A stretch of DNA of 59,980 bases from an uncultured Collinsella sp. (GTDB lineage Bacteria > Actinomycetota > Coriobacteriia > Coriobacteriales > Coriobacteriaceae). The DNA lies in contig CATZMG010000002.1 in NCBI GenBank assembly GCA_958421655.1, positions 1-59,980 of the forward strand, read 5' to 3'. Below are positions 51,322-59,941 of the stretch, one piece after another. The position numbers and the translations under genes are program-made. How positions within the stretch are numbered: position 1 is the stretch's first letter; each line of letters opens with the position of its first letter. The notes below the pieces were generated by a model that searched no databases, was not told where the DNA came from, and worked only from the letters and a program-made list of their open reading frames with translations.

Positions 51322-53949
51322 CTACTCGGCGTCGGGGACCTCGTAGGTGGCCGCCGGCGTGTTGTCGCACACGACGGTAAAGCCGCCGTCCTTGTCGGCA
51401 TCGACCGTCACCTGATCGCCCTCGCGCACCGTGCCGTCGATGATAGCGGCGGCGATGGCATCCACGACCTCGCGCTGAACCAGACGCTTGAGCGGACGGG
51501 CGCCAAAGACCGGGTCCAGGCCGCCCACGGCGAGCATCTGCTTGGCCGCCGGGGTGATGGCAAGCGTCATGCGCTCCTTGGCCAGACGCGCGCGGACGTC
51601 GGCGAGCTGGATGTCGACGATCTTCTCGATCTGCGCCATGCCGAGCGGATGGAACACCACGATATCGTCGATACGGTTGAGGAACTCGGGGCGGAAGGTC
51701 TGAGCCATGGCCGCGTCGACCTGATGGCGCATCTCCTCCTCGTCCTTGCCCGAAAGCTCGGCGATAGCCTTGGAGCCCACGTTAGACGTCATGATGATAA
51801 TCGTGTTCTTGAAGGACACCTGGCGACCCTGACCGTCGGTCAGACGGCCGTCGTCAAGCACCTGCAACAGCACGTTGAAGACATCTGGATGGGCCTTCTC
51901 CATCTCGTCGAGCAAGATCACGGAGTAGGGGCGACGGCGCACGGCCTCGGTGAGCTGGCCGCCCTCGTCGTAACCCACGTATCCCGGGGGCGCACCGATC
52001 AGACGCTGGACGCTGAACTTCTCCATGTACTCGGACATGTCGATACGCACGAGCGCGCGCTCGTCGTCGAACAGGCACTCGGCAAGCGCCTTGGCGAGCT
52101 CGGTCTTGCCCACGCCGGTGGGGCCCAGGAAGAAGAAGCTGCCGATGGGCTTGTCCGGATCGGAGAGACCCGCACGGCTGCGGCGCACGGCCGCGGCGAC
52201 GGCGGAGACGGCCTCGTCCTGGCCGATGACGCGCTTATGCAGCTCACCCTCCAAGCCCTTCAGCTTGTCGAGCTCGCCCTGCATCATCTTGGACACGGGC
52301 ACGCCGGTCCAGGCACTCACGACCTCGGCGATCTCATCGGAGGTCACCTGTTCGTTGAGGCCCTCGCCGTCCTGCTGCTTTTGCGCCTCGAGCGCAGCCT
52401 CGGAATCCTGAATCTGCTGTTGCAGGCCCGGAATCACGGAGTAGCGCAGCTCGGACGCACGGCCCAGATCACCATTGCGCGTCGCGCGCTCCTCTTCGCT
52501 CCTGGCCTCGTCGAGCTGTCCCTTGAGCTCTTGCACGTGGTCGATGGCGTTCTTCTGGTTGAGCCAGCCAGCCTTTTGCACGTTGAGTTTTTCCTGGACC
52601 TCGGCGATCTCCTGACGCAGGGCCTCCAGACGCTCCTTGGAGGCGTCGTCGGTCTCCTTCATGAGCGCCTGCTCCTCGATCTGCAGCTGGGTGAGCTGAC
52701 GCGTGGTGGCGTCAATCTCGACCGGCATGCTGTCGAGCTCCATGCGCAGGCGGCTTGCCGCCTCATCGACCAGGTCGATGGCCTTGTCGGGCAGGAAGCG
52801 GTCGGCGATATAGCGATCGGAGAGGTCGGCGGCGGCCACGAGCGCGCTATCGGTGATGTGCACGCCGTGGAAGATCTCGTACTTCTCCTTGAGGCCACGC
52901 AGAATCGAGATGGTGTCCTCGACGGTAGGCTCGCTCACCATAACGGTCTGGAAACGACGGGCGAGCGCCGCGTCCTTCTCGATGTACTTGCGGTATTCGT
53001 CGAGCGTGGTCGCGCCGATCGCATGCAGGTCGCCACGGGCGAGCGCCGGCTTGAGGATGTTGCCTGCGTCCATGGAGCCCTCGGTGGCACCCGCGCCCAC
53101 AATGGTGTGAAGCTCATCGATGAACAGGATGACCTTACCTTCGGATTTTTGCACTTCTTTGAGCACGGCCTTTAAGCGGTCCTCGAACTCACCACGGTAC
53201 TTGGCGCCGGCGACCAACGCGCTCATGTCGAGCTCGATGAGGTCGCGGTCGCGCAGGGTGCTCGGCACATCGCCGGCCACGATACGCTGGGCGATGCCCT
53301 CGACGATAGCCGTTTTACCGACGCCCGGCTCACCGATGAGCACGGGGTTGTTCTTGGTGCGGCGGGACAGAACCTGAATGGTACGGCGGATCTCGTCGGT
53401 ACGGCCGATGACCGGGTCGAGCTTACCGGCGCGGGCAAGATCGCAGATGTTGCGACCGTACTGCTCCAACGCCTCAAACTGGGTCTTGTCCTCGGCAGAC
53501 GTCACGCGGTCATCGCCACGCAGCTCCTCGTAGACCTGCTCGATGCGCTCCTTGGTCACGCCAGCGTCACGCAGTACACGACCAGCCTCGCCCTTGTCCT
53601 CGGCAAGCGCCATCAGCAGATGCTCGGTCACCACAAAGCTGTCGCCCATCTTGGTGGCCTTCTTCTCGGCCTTTTCGATGACGCGGACGAGCTCGTTGGA
53701 CAGGCCCATCTGCTGACCCTCGCCCGAAACCTTGGGCGCGCGGTCGACGGCATCCTGCGTGGAGCGTGCGAGCTGGGCCGGATCAGCGCCGATGCGCTCG
53801 ATGATCACGGAGATATTGCGCTCGCCGGCACCGAGCAGGGCAGACAGCAGGTGAATCGGCTCCACCGCGCCGGCCTGCGCATCGGCAGCCGTGCTCATGG
53901 CGGTCTGCAACGCCTCGCGCGACGTCATTGCTAGCTTATCGATTCTCAT
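51322..53949 (-). CDS. clpB: ATP-dependent disaggregase ClpB
   Basis: An 875-residue Hsp100 protein that, with DnaK, rescues aggregated proteins. An N-terminal repeat domain is followed by AAA-1 (Walker A GEPGVGKT, Walker B VILFIDELH), the coiled-coil middle domain (about 400-520, e.g. EIAEVQEKLNVQKAGW) that distinguishes ClpB from ClpA/C, and AAA-2 (GPTGVGKT, LLDEMEKAH, sensor RPEFLNRID). GAGAGGTG precedes the ATG at 53949. I do not see a CIRCE or HAIR box upstream, so the heat-shock control is unclear. Confidence 0.98.
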   Translation of the reverse strand: MRIDKLAMTSREALQTAMSTAADAQAGAVEPIHLLSALLGAGERNISVIIERIGADPAQLARSTQDAVDRAPKVSGEGQQMGLSNELVRVIEKAEKKATKMGDSFVVTEHLLMALAEDKGEAGRVLRDAGVTKERIEQVYEELRGDDRVTSAEDKTQFEALEQYGRNICDLARAGKLDPVIGRTDEIRRTIQVLSRRTKNNPVLIGEPGVGKTAIVEGIAQRIVAGDVPSTLRDRDLIELDMSALVAGAKYRGEFEDRLKAVLKEVQKSEGKVILFIDELHTIVGAGATEGSMDAGNILKPALARGDLHAIGATTLDEYRKYIEKDAALARRFQTVMVSEPTVEDTISILRGLKEKYEIFHGVHITDSALVAAADLSDRYIADRFLPDKAIDLVDEAASRLRMELDSMPVEIDATTRQLTQLQIEEQALMKETDDASKERLEALRQEIAEVQEKLNVQKAGWLNQKNAIDHVQELKGQLDEARSEEERATRNGDLGRASELRYSVIPGLQQQIQDSEAALEAQKQQDGEGLNEQVTSDEIAEVVSAWTGVPVSKMMQGELDKLKGLEGELHKRVIGQDEAVSAVAAAVRRSRAGLSDPDKPIGSFFFLGPTGVGKTELAKALAECLFDDERALVRIDMSEYMEKFSVQRLIGAPPGYVGYDEGGQLTEAVRRRPYSVILLDEMEKAHPDVFNVLLQVLDDGRLTDGQGRQVSFKNTIIIMTSNVGSKAIAELSGKDEEEMRHQVDAAMAQTFRPEFLNRIDDIVVFHPLGMAQIEKIVDIQLADVRARLAKERMTLAITPAAKQMLAVGGLDPVFGARPLKRLVQREVVDAIAAAIIDGTVREGDQVTVDADKDGGFTVVCDNTPAATYEVPDAE

Positions 53950-54027
53950 GGAATCACCTCTCTTGGGGCGGCCGCCCTACGGGGCGGCTTCACGTTGTTC
54001 GAGAAGTATTGTTGCCAGCTTTGTGCG

Positions 54028-54063
54028 ATCTTATACATAAATCTAAGTCTCTATATATAAGAT
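54028..54063. promoter_or_regulatory. ATCTTATA/TATAAGAT dyad upstream of clpB
   Basis: An 8-base inverted pair with a 20-base A+T-rich centre lies 79-114 bases before the clpB start, and contains TATA-like -10 sequences. It may be the clpB promoter or an operator; the flanking gap otherwise holds only a repeat. Confidence 0.35.
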
Positions 54064-54089
54064 TTTCTGAGTGTTCCCACGACATGCAA

Positions 54090-54124
54090 ACCACCACAAA
54101 GGGGACAGACACCTTTGTGGTGGT
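54090..54124. repeat. Family B dyad (CCACCACAAAGG), copy 1
   Basis: ACCACCACAAAGG and CCTTTGTGGTGGT form a perfect 13-base inverted pair around GGACAGACA. It lies eight bases beyond the stop of the next minus-strand gene and may also serve as its 3' hairpin. Other copies are at 54.9, 55.8, 56.9 and 57.1 kb. Confidence 0.8.
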
Positions 54125-54132
54125 CGCGGTCT

Positions 54133-54804
54133 CTACTCCTTCGCCGGACCCGTACTTCCCGATTCGACGGTCCAGGGCATCTCATCCTCGAACAGCCATG
54201 TACGGGCAGACCCACTATCGCGTGCAGCCTGCGGGTCAGGCAAGCAGGTCTGTTTATAGGCATCTTGGATACACTGGCCCATAAAATCGTTGAGCTCGGT
54301 CTGGTCGCCCTCCATGACATAGGCGACATCGCCGTCCATGATGTAGATGCCCGGACCCTCATTGTCCTCGTAGCCCGGATCGTACGAGACATCACATAAC
54401 TTTGCGCCGTTTGCAGTGTCCAGCTCGATGGAAGAGTAGCATCCGCCAACCATGTCGTTCGCTTTTGCCCGATAGGACGCATATCCATACCAGCGCTTAA
54501 AGATTTTGCCCTTGAGCAGCTCGGACGCCCTGTCGATCAGACCAGAATCCGTGGTATAGCGCATAGCCCCAAGCTGAATGCGTGGATAATTACTAATGCC
54601 CAGCGCAGCCGGTTGCTCATCAAAATCAACGGTAATGGTCTCAGGCTTGTCGTCGCCGGTCAGAAGTTCGACAGATTGAGTCACAGGCTTGACCACCGGC
54701 TCCGTCACCGCAGCAGGTAGAAATGCCATACCGACAGCGCCCGCGCCAACCACAGCGATCGCAAGCGCCAAGACAATCAATCCAATACGGGCAGGACTTC
54801 TCAC
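54133..54804 (-). CDS. Anchored protein, paralogue 1 of a pair
   Basis: A 223-residue protein with one N-terminal membrane segment (residues about 6-28) and a polar extracytoplasmic domain. It is clearly homologous to the gene at 56248-56895, sharing ITVDFD, ALGISNYPRIQLGA-type sequence, KRWYG, the cysteine-flanked LCDVSYDPG, VMEGDQT and SGSARTWLF near the end. The start is GTG at 54804, with GAGGTG seven bases upstream, matching the paralogue. No known family; two conserved cysteine pairs suggest a disulphide-stabilised outer domain. Confidence 0.72.
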   Translation of the reverse strand: MRSPARIGLIVLALAIAVVGAGAVGMAFLPAAVTEPVVKPVTQSVELLTGDDKPETITVDFDEQPAALGISNYPRIQLGAMRYTTDSGLIDRASELLKGKIFKRWYGYASYRAKANDMVGGCYSSIELDTANGAKLCDVSYDPGYEDNEGPGIYIMDGDVAYVMEGDQTELNDFMGQCIQDAYKQTCLPDPQAARDSGSARTWLFEDEMPWTVESGSTGPAKE

Positions 54805-54893
54805 AGCAAAGCACCTCACAATGCAAACCCGCGCCATTTGTCCTAATGATACCGCCGGCTAACACTATCACCAAAAGAAGCCGCGCGCTCCCC

Positions 54894-54928
54894 ACCACCA
54901 CAAAGGGGACAGGCACCTTTGTGGTGGT
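54894..54928. repeat. Family B dyad, copy 2
   Basis: An almost exact copy of copy 1 (loop GGACAGGCA), followed by TTTTCGAC, which also follows copies 3 and 5. Confidence 0.8.
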
Positions 54929-55038
54929 TTTCGACGCTAACGGTCGACCATCTCACGCCATGAGATTAAACTTGAATTGTTCTCTGAACATATCCATTTC
55001 TGCCTATCCTCAACAGCTCTTTGTCTCGAGGAGCGCAT

Positions 55039-55707
55039 ATGAAGCCGTCTCATTCCACCGGTCGCAACGTCATCGCCATTCTCGCCATACCCATCGTGAT
55101 GCTCTTCCTTATCGTCATCACGCCCTTTTCTTTTGGTATCGCCTCGCCCTTCGATCTTTGCGGGATGATCGACGCCGGCTCGCGTGCCACCTCGCTCTCC
55201 TTTGTCTGCCGTGGCGTGTTCTACGAATATGCAATTCCCACCGGAAGTTGGCAGTCCAAGTTACCGTTGCTCGGCAAGGTCGACGGATGCTCTCCTTATT
55301 TCTGCCTCGAACCTCAGACAATGAATTATCTGATCGACGACCAGCCCCTTGACTCCATCACCCTCGCCTACGACTACGCACCAAACACCGATGAGCGCCA
55401 CATGAACCAAGTCCTCGACAAGCTGCTTGGACAGTGCGGGCTCACCGCGGAAGCCGGTCGAACCATCTATAGCAACCAGAAATTAAAGCGAACAGAACTC
55501 CGCCGTGTCGGAAAAATCAAAGGGCGAAACGGGGCCGCCTACTGGGATGCCTGGGCAACACGCGACAAGGGCGAATTCGGACACAGCACCTATATGGTCA
55601 CTGTCTACACCAAAGACGGAATTAAGGACAATGTTGACGATTTCGCGTCATCCAAACTCGGCATCCCCAAAACAACCAAACCCGCCAGCCCAGATGAAAT
55701 TCTGTAG
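55039..55707 (+). CDS. Anchored protein of unknown function
   Basis: A 222-residue protein with one N-terminal membrane segment (about 10-32) and an extracytoplasmic domain with several cysteines (FDLCGM, SFVCRG, DGCSPYFC, GQCGLT). It is not obviously homologous to its two neighbours but has the same layout and length. GAGGAG lies before the ATG at 55039; an in-frame TTG/ATG further up is less well placed. It lies between family B repeats and is followed by one. Confidence 0.68.
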   Translation: MKPSHSTGRNVIAILAIPIVMLFLIVITPFSFGIASPFDLCGMIDAGSRATSLSFVCRGVFYEYAIPTGSWQSKLPLLGKVDGCSPYFCLEPQTMNYLIDDQPLDSITLAYDYAPNTDERHMNQVLDKLLGQCGLTAEAGRTIYSNQKLKRTELRRVGKIKGRNGAAYWDAWATRDKGEFGHSTYMVTVYTKDGIKDNVDDFASSKLGIPKTTKPASPDEIL

Positions 55708-56247
55708 AGGTGCCCATTAACATGCCGCTCAACGATCACAACAACATCGAGCTCGTCCCCACCGCCACAAAGGTGCCTGTCCCCTTTGTGGCGGTTTTCG
55801 ACAAAAAGAAGCCGCCCCGATAACAGAGGCGGCATCAAGCAAGCCTATTTATTAGCGTCCCTCAAGACCCAACGAAAACGCAGCGATGGAATCGAGAACC
55901 GACAATAGCCCGTTCGCACAGATAGAGGCGGAGATTCAAGGTCAGAGTCCGGCTTAAACGGCTTAGCTATCGCACGTCACAACGTTCTCGTCGTCCTCCC
56001 TATCGTATTTATAGTGCTTACTGTGAAAATAGTGAGTTTAGTGAGAATAGTATCGCTCAAGACTCGTGAACTGAATTATTGACCTCTCGCCCAGAATGAG
56101 TGGGGCAAATATTCCTATTAGAGGTCAAATCGAAGCCCAATAGGGCCTTTTCGCCCCGTCATTTCGACCGATCGCTTTCTTTTGAATATTGTCGTAAGCT
56201 GGTATCGCTTATCTTAATGAATGCATACTGTTTGCGAGGTACCCGCC
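55708..56247. other. Repeat-bearing intergenic region
   Basis: This 540-base gap starts with a family B dyad plus tail (next entry). Beyond it, the minus strand encodes a short open tail ending in FSLGLEGR-stop, apparently the remnant of a gene 3' end, preceded by A+T-rich sequence up to the paralogue 2 start. No functional gene is seen. Confidence 0.45.
55761..55883. repeat. Direct-repeat unit R, copy 1 (family B dyad plus 3'-end tail)
   Basis: The unit consists of an inverted B dyad (ACCGCCACAAAGG), the spacer GGTTTTCGAC, a minus-strand terminator stem (GCCGCC/GGCGGC, 55811-55833) and a minus-strand coding tail. It recurs almost identically at 57091-57211, so the two copies flank paralogue 2 as direct repeats. 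Confidence 0.8.
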
Positions 56248-56895
56248 GTGAAACGCTCCACCTATATCGGCCTGCTCGTCTTAGCGTTTGCGATTACCGC
56301 AGTCGGCGTAGGAATTATCTATCTCGCATTTCTCCCTGCCTCGGCAACGCAGGCGGCGGTTGAAACCGTAAGCTACCCCATCGAAATCCTCACCGATATC
56401 GTCAAACCCGATTCGATCACCGTCGATTTCGACGGTACGCCCGCAGCGCTTGGGGTCAGTAACTATCCCCGAATCGAACTTGGAGCCACGCGCTATACCC
56501 AAGATGAGCAGCTTATCGGTAAGGCAACCAGTTTACTCAAAGGCAAGACGTTTAAGCGGTGGTACGGCGCCGCAACATATCGAGCCAAGAACGGCCAAAT
56601 GGTTGGCGGGTATTATTCGACCCTTGAGCTCGATGCGGCAAACGGGAGCAAATTGTGCAACGTCTCATACGACCCCGGCTGCGTGGACAATGAAGGACCG
56701 GGGGTCTATATCTCGGATGGCGACGTAATCTACGTCATGGAGGGCGACCAGACGGCAGTCGTCGATTTTATGGATCGGTGTACCGAGGATGCCTACGAAC
56801 AAACCTGCGAGCCCGATCCGCAGACAGCGCGCAACAGTGGCTCGGCACGCACTTGGCTATTTGACGATGAAATAACCTGGACCCCATCGAAATAA
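56248..56895 (+). CDS. Anchored protein, paralogue 2 of a pair
   Basis: A 215-residue protein homologous along its length to the one at 54133-54804 but on the opposite strand. It has one N-terminal membrane segment and the same ITVDFD, KRWYG, SYDPG, VMEGDQT and SGSARTWLF features. The start is GTG at 56248 with GAGGT upstream, exactly parallel to the paralogue. Function is unknown. It lies between two 120-base direct repeats, which suggests duplication by recombination. Confidence 0.72.
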   Translation: MKRSTYIGLLVLAFAITAVGVGIIYLAFLPASATQAAVETVSYPIEILTDIVKPDSITVDFDGTPAALGVSNYPRIELGATRYTQDEQLIGKATSLLKGKTFKRWYGAATYRAKNGQMVGGYYSTLELDAANGSKLCNVSYDPGCVDNEGPGVYISDGDVIYVMEGDQTAVVDFMDRCTEDAYEQTCEPDPQTARNSGSARTWLFDDEITWTPSK

Positions 56896-56947
56896 GGACC
56901 CGCCGGGCAGGCACCTTTGTGGTGGTTTCGGCTCCGATGTTCCACTG

Positions 56948-57087
56948 TCTCGATCTGTAACATCTAGCGGCCCTTTTCGATCCTAGATGTTACAGATTGA
57001 GATGAAATGATCGGCGGCGATCGTTTGTCTCAATCTGTAACAACCGCTCGTCAAATAGGGGCCCAGATGTTACAGGTCGAGACAAAC
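56948..57087. repeat. Tandem TGTAACA palindromes
   Basis: Dyad 1: GTCTCGATCTGTAACATCTAG (56948-56968) mirrors CTAGATGTTACAGATTGAGA (56984-57003). Dyad 2: GTTTGTCTCAATCTGTAACA at 57024 mirrors TGTTACAGGTCGAGACAAAC ending at 57087. Both share the core CTGTAACA; neither matches families A-C. Confidence 0.75.
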
Positions 57088-57090
57088 GGA

Positions 57091-57211
57091 ACCACCGCAA
57101 AGGCGCCTACCCCTTCATGGTGGTTTTCGACAAAAGAAGCCGCCCCGATAACAGAGGCGGCATCAAGCAAGTCTATTTATTAGCGTCCCTCAAGACCCAA
57201 CGAGAACGCAG
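57091..57211. repeat. Direct-repeat unit R, copy 2
   Basis: Same order as copy 1: a degenerate B dyad (ACCACCGCAAAGG), GGTTTTCGAC, the GCCGCC/GGCGGC terminator and the minus-strand coding tail ending AFSLGLEGR. The homology stops where the next inverted repeat begins. Confidence 0.8.
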
Positions 57212-57218
57212 AAATGTA

Positions 57219-57292
57219 GCCCGGGGCTTACCCTTTCCCGAACGCGACCCTCGCGAAGCGCGTGAGCGGGCGGGAAAGGGTAAGCCCCGGGC
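57219..57292. terminator. 22-bp perfect inverted repeat after the hydratase gene
   Basis: Positions 57219-57240 and 57271-57292 are exact reverse complements (the arm starts GCCCGGGGCTTACCC). It begins 16 bases beyond the hydratase stop codon, mirroring the large hairpin after nifJ. No T run follows, so it may protect the mRNA 3' end; the unit R terminator lies just beyond. Confidence 0.7.
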
Positions 57293-57307
57293 GGACAATT
57301 AAGTGCG

Positions 57308-59608
57308 TTACTCGGCAGCGGCCTTGAACTTGTTGTAGTTGATCAGGCAGCCGGCCTTGACGATGGCACGCTCCTCTGCCGTCATATCGGCAATGTAGAG
57401 CTCAATCTGCTCGACCGCACCGTCGGCGCGCACCACGTAGGCGGCGATGTCCTTTAGGTCACCGTCGAGCGCGGCACGGATACCCGGCACAAAGACATAG
57501 TCGCCCACCTCAAAGCTGGGCTCGGCCTCCATCTGGAAGGGCACCATACCCCAGTTCATCACGTTGGAGCGATAGCGCTTGGTGGCGTACTCGTGGACGA
57601 TGTTGGCCAGACCGCCGATCACGCGCTGACAGCTCGCGGCCTGCTCGCGGGCGGAACCGTCACCGGGCTTCTTGGCATAGAGCATGGAGCCGTACTCAGT
57701 CGCCTTGGCATCGGCCGCGACACCCGCGCCGACCAGCGCCTCAAACACGCTGGCAAGCTCGGCATCGAGTGCCACCAGGTCGCCCGCTGCCTCGCCGGCA
57801 ACGCGGCGCTTTTCCACCGCGTCGACCTCCTTGGAGCGGCCCACGTAGGCAGGGTCGCGACGGCTGAGCGTAAACTCGGCCAGACCCAGCGGGTTGGAGC
57901 GGAAGGAGCTCGTCTCGCCCGAGGGAATGAGCTCGTCGGTCGTAGTGACCGGGTCCATGATCTTGGAGCACACCTTGAGCAGGATGTCGTCGCCGAGAGG
58001 CTCCATCGCGGGCCACGGCTTGATGTTGGGGCCCTCGACCAGCTCGTCGGCCGGCTCAGCCTTGCCAAAGCCCCAGTACACGCGCTTCTTGTACGGCGCG
58101 TCGTCAAAGGTGTACTCGCAGGCCTCGTCCCAAATCTCCTCGGGCAGGTCGGTCGCCGGCGTCAGGACGCCGCCGTTGGCAGCCGTCGCCGCAATGGAGC
58201 GGGCGTCCATCAGGGCCACGGCGCTCAGCTGACCGTTGCCCGGCTTGGAACCCTCGCGATTGGGGAAGTTGCGCGTGGTGTGGCGGATCGAAAGGCCGTT
58301 GTTGGCAGGCGTGTCGCCGGCGCCGAAGCACGGGCCGCAGAATGCCGTGCGCACAATCGCGCCGGCCTCCATAAGGTCGTAGATGTAGCCGCGGCGTGTA
58401 AGCTCGAGTGCCACGGGCTGGCTCGTGGGATAGACCGACAGCGAGAACTCGCCGCAGCCGGTGTTAGCGCCCTTGAGCACGCGAGCAGCCTGGACCACGG
58501 AGTCGTAGTTGCCGCCCGAGCAGCCGGCGATAACGCCCTGCTGCACGTGCAGCTTGCCGTCGACGATCTTGTCGAGCAGGCTAAAGTGCGTCTTGCCCTC
58601 GCCGATCTTGGCGGCCTCGAGCTCCACCTCATGCAGGATGTCCTCGAGGTTCTCGTTGAGCTCGTCGATCTCAAAGCCGTTAGAAGGATGGAACGGCAAC
58701 GCGATCATGGGCTTGATGCTCGACAGATCGACCTCGACGCAGCCGTCGTAGTAGGCGACATCGGCGGGCTTGAGCTCGCGGTAGTCGTCGCCGCGGCCGT
58801 GCATGGCCAAAAACGCGTGTGTGTCCTCGTCGGTGGCCCAGATGGAGGAAAGGCAGGTGGTCTCGGTGGTCATGACGTCGACGCCGTTGCGATAGTCAGT
58901 CGTCATGCTCGCGATGCCGGGGCCCACGAACTCCATGACCTTGTTCTTGACGTAGCCCTTGGCAAAGACGGCGCGGATGATGGCGAGCGCCACATCGTGC
59001 GGGCCGACGCCGGGGCGCGGAGCGCCCGTGAGGTAGATGGCGACGACGCCGGGATAGGCGACATCGTAGGTGTCGCGCAGCAGCTGCTTTGCCAGCTCGC
59101 CGCCGCCCTCGCCCACGGCCATGGTGCCCAGGGCGCCGTAGCGGGTGTGCGAGTCGGAGCCCAAGATCATCTTGCCGCAGCCGGCGAAGTTCTCACGCAT
59201 AAAGGAGTGGATGACCGCAATATGGGGCGGAACGAAGATGCCGCCGTACTTCTTAGCAGCGGAAAGGCCAAAGACGTGGTCGTCCTCGTTGATGGTGCCG
59301 CCCACGGCGCACAGCGAGTTATGGCAGTTGGTGAGCACGTAGGGCAGCGGGAACTGCTCCATGCCCGAGGCACGCGCCGTTTGGATGATGCCGACAAAGG
59401 TGATGTCGTGGCTCGCCATGGCGTCGAAGCGGATCTTGAGCGCCTCGGGATCTCCGGACGTATTGTGTGCCTGGAGGATCGAATACGCGATGGTGCCACG
59501 CTTGGCATCCTCGGGCGTCTGCGTAATACCGCGCTCGGCAGCCTCGGCCGCAGGCACAACCTCGCTGCCGCCGCGCAGGTAGATGCCGTCCTCGTACAGC
59601 TTGACCAT
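57308..59608 (-). CDS. Aconitase-family hydratase
   Basis: A 766-residue [4Fe-4S] hydratase/isomerase of the aconitase superfamily, shorter than AcnA or AcnB and close to the YbhJ-like or mitochondrial-type group. Cluster cysteines are in GCSGGNYD and FCGPCFGAGD; further motifs are ILGSDSHTRYGALG, PNREGSKPGNGQ-type sequence and a C-terminal swivel domain with RYRSNVMNWGMVPF. It may isomerise citrate, or a related tricarboxylate. GGGAG precedes the ATG at 59608; earlier in-frame ATGs lack sites. It is a single gene, and no citrate synthase or isocitrate dehydrogenase is nearby. Confidence 0.87.
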   Translation of the reverse strand: MVKLYEDGIYLRGGSEVVPAAEAAERGITQTPEDAKRGTIAYSILQAHNTSGDPEALKIRFDAMASHDITFVGIIQTARASGMEQFPLPYVLTNCHNSLCAVGGTINEDDHVFGLSAAKKYGGIFVPPHIAVIHSFMRENFAGCGKMILGSDSHTRYGALGTMAVGEGGGELAKQLLRDTYDVAYPGVVAIYLTGAPRPGVGPHDVALAIIRAVFAKGYVKNKVMEFVGPGIASMTTDYRNGVDVMTTETTCLSSIWATDEDTHAFLAMHGRGDDYRELKPADVAYYDGCVEVDLSSIKPMIALPFHPSNGFEIDELNENLEDILHEVELEAAKIGEGKTHFSLLDKIVDGKLHVQQGVIAGCSGGNYDSVVQAARVLKGANTGCGEFSLSVYPTSQPVALELTRRGYIYDLMEAGAIVRTAFCGPCFGAGDTPANNGLSIRHTTRNFPNREGSKPGNGQLSAVALMDARSIAATAANGGVLTPATDLPEEIWDEACEYTFDDAPYKKRVYWGFGKAEPADELVEGPNIKPWPAMEPLGDDILLKVCSKIMDPVTTTDELIPSGETSSFRSNPLGLAEFTLSRRDPAYVGRSKEVDAVEKRRVAGEAAGDLVALDAELASVFEALVGAGVAADAKATEYGSMLYAKKPGDGSAREQAASCQRVIGGLANIVHEYATKRYRSNVMNWGMVPFQMEAEPSFEVGDYVFVPGIRAALDGDLKDIAAYVVRADGAVEQIELYIADMTAEERAIVKAGCLINYNKFKAAAE

Positions 59609-59756
59609 ACTGTCTCCCACTCTGCCCGAAAGGCTCGGGCGCATAGCATACATTCATTCAATATCGTGCCATAGAACAGTTGCGAGTGGGTTGCGAATCT
59701 GCACGTTCACTTTATCTCGGTAAAGTAAAGGACGAGCCCCTTGCATCACTCTCCTA

Positions 59757-59862
59757 ACAAGGAGTGTCCCAAAGTGCCGGCACAAAAGGAACGTCCCCAA
59801 GTGCCAAATGCCGCAAGAATGTCCCCTTTGACTAGTCATTTAAGAACGTCCCCAATGACTAC
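59757..59862. repeat. GGGGAC repeats: family C copy 2 joined to family A copy 3
   Basis: Bases 59757-59800 repeat the AAGGAGTGTCCC...AAGGAACGTCCCC unit seen at 18.93 kb. Bases 59812-59862 hold the family A palindrome with TTTGACTAGTCATTTAAG and CGTCCCCAATGACTA. The two families therefore share the GTCCCC module and can abut. Confidence 0.8.
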
Positions 59863-59941
59863 CCTGCCGTATCCGGAGCAAGGCAACGCCGCAGGTAGAG
59901 GACGGACAGCGAGCGACGTCCAGAGCGAACAAGTTGGCATG

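Larger units (their letters stand above)
56896..57307. other. Repeat-rich region between paralogue 2 and the hydratase
   Basis: This 412-base gap holds, in order, a truncated family B dyad (56905-56930), a tandem pair of TGTAACA dyads, repeat unit R copy 2 and a 22-bp inverted repeat. It contains no gene. Confidence 0.6.

Noticed and set aside
53950..54132. CIRCE or HAIR heat-shock operator before clpB
   Set aside because: Neither TTAGCACTC/GAGTGCTAA nor CTTGAGT/ACTCAAG pairs are present; only an unrelated A+T-rich dyad is seen.
54090..57211. CRISPR array suggested by repeated short palindromes
   Set aside because: Copies are unevenly spaced, differ in orientation and have genes between them; there are no uniform spacers and no cas genes.
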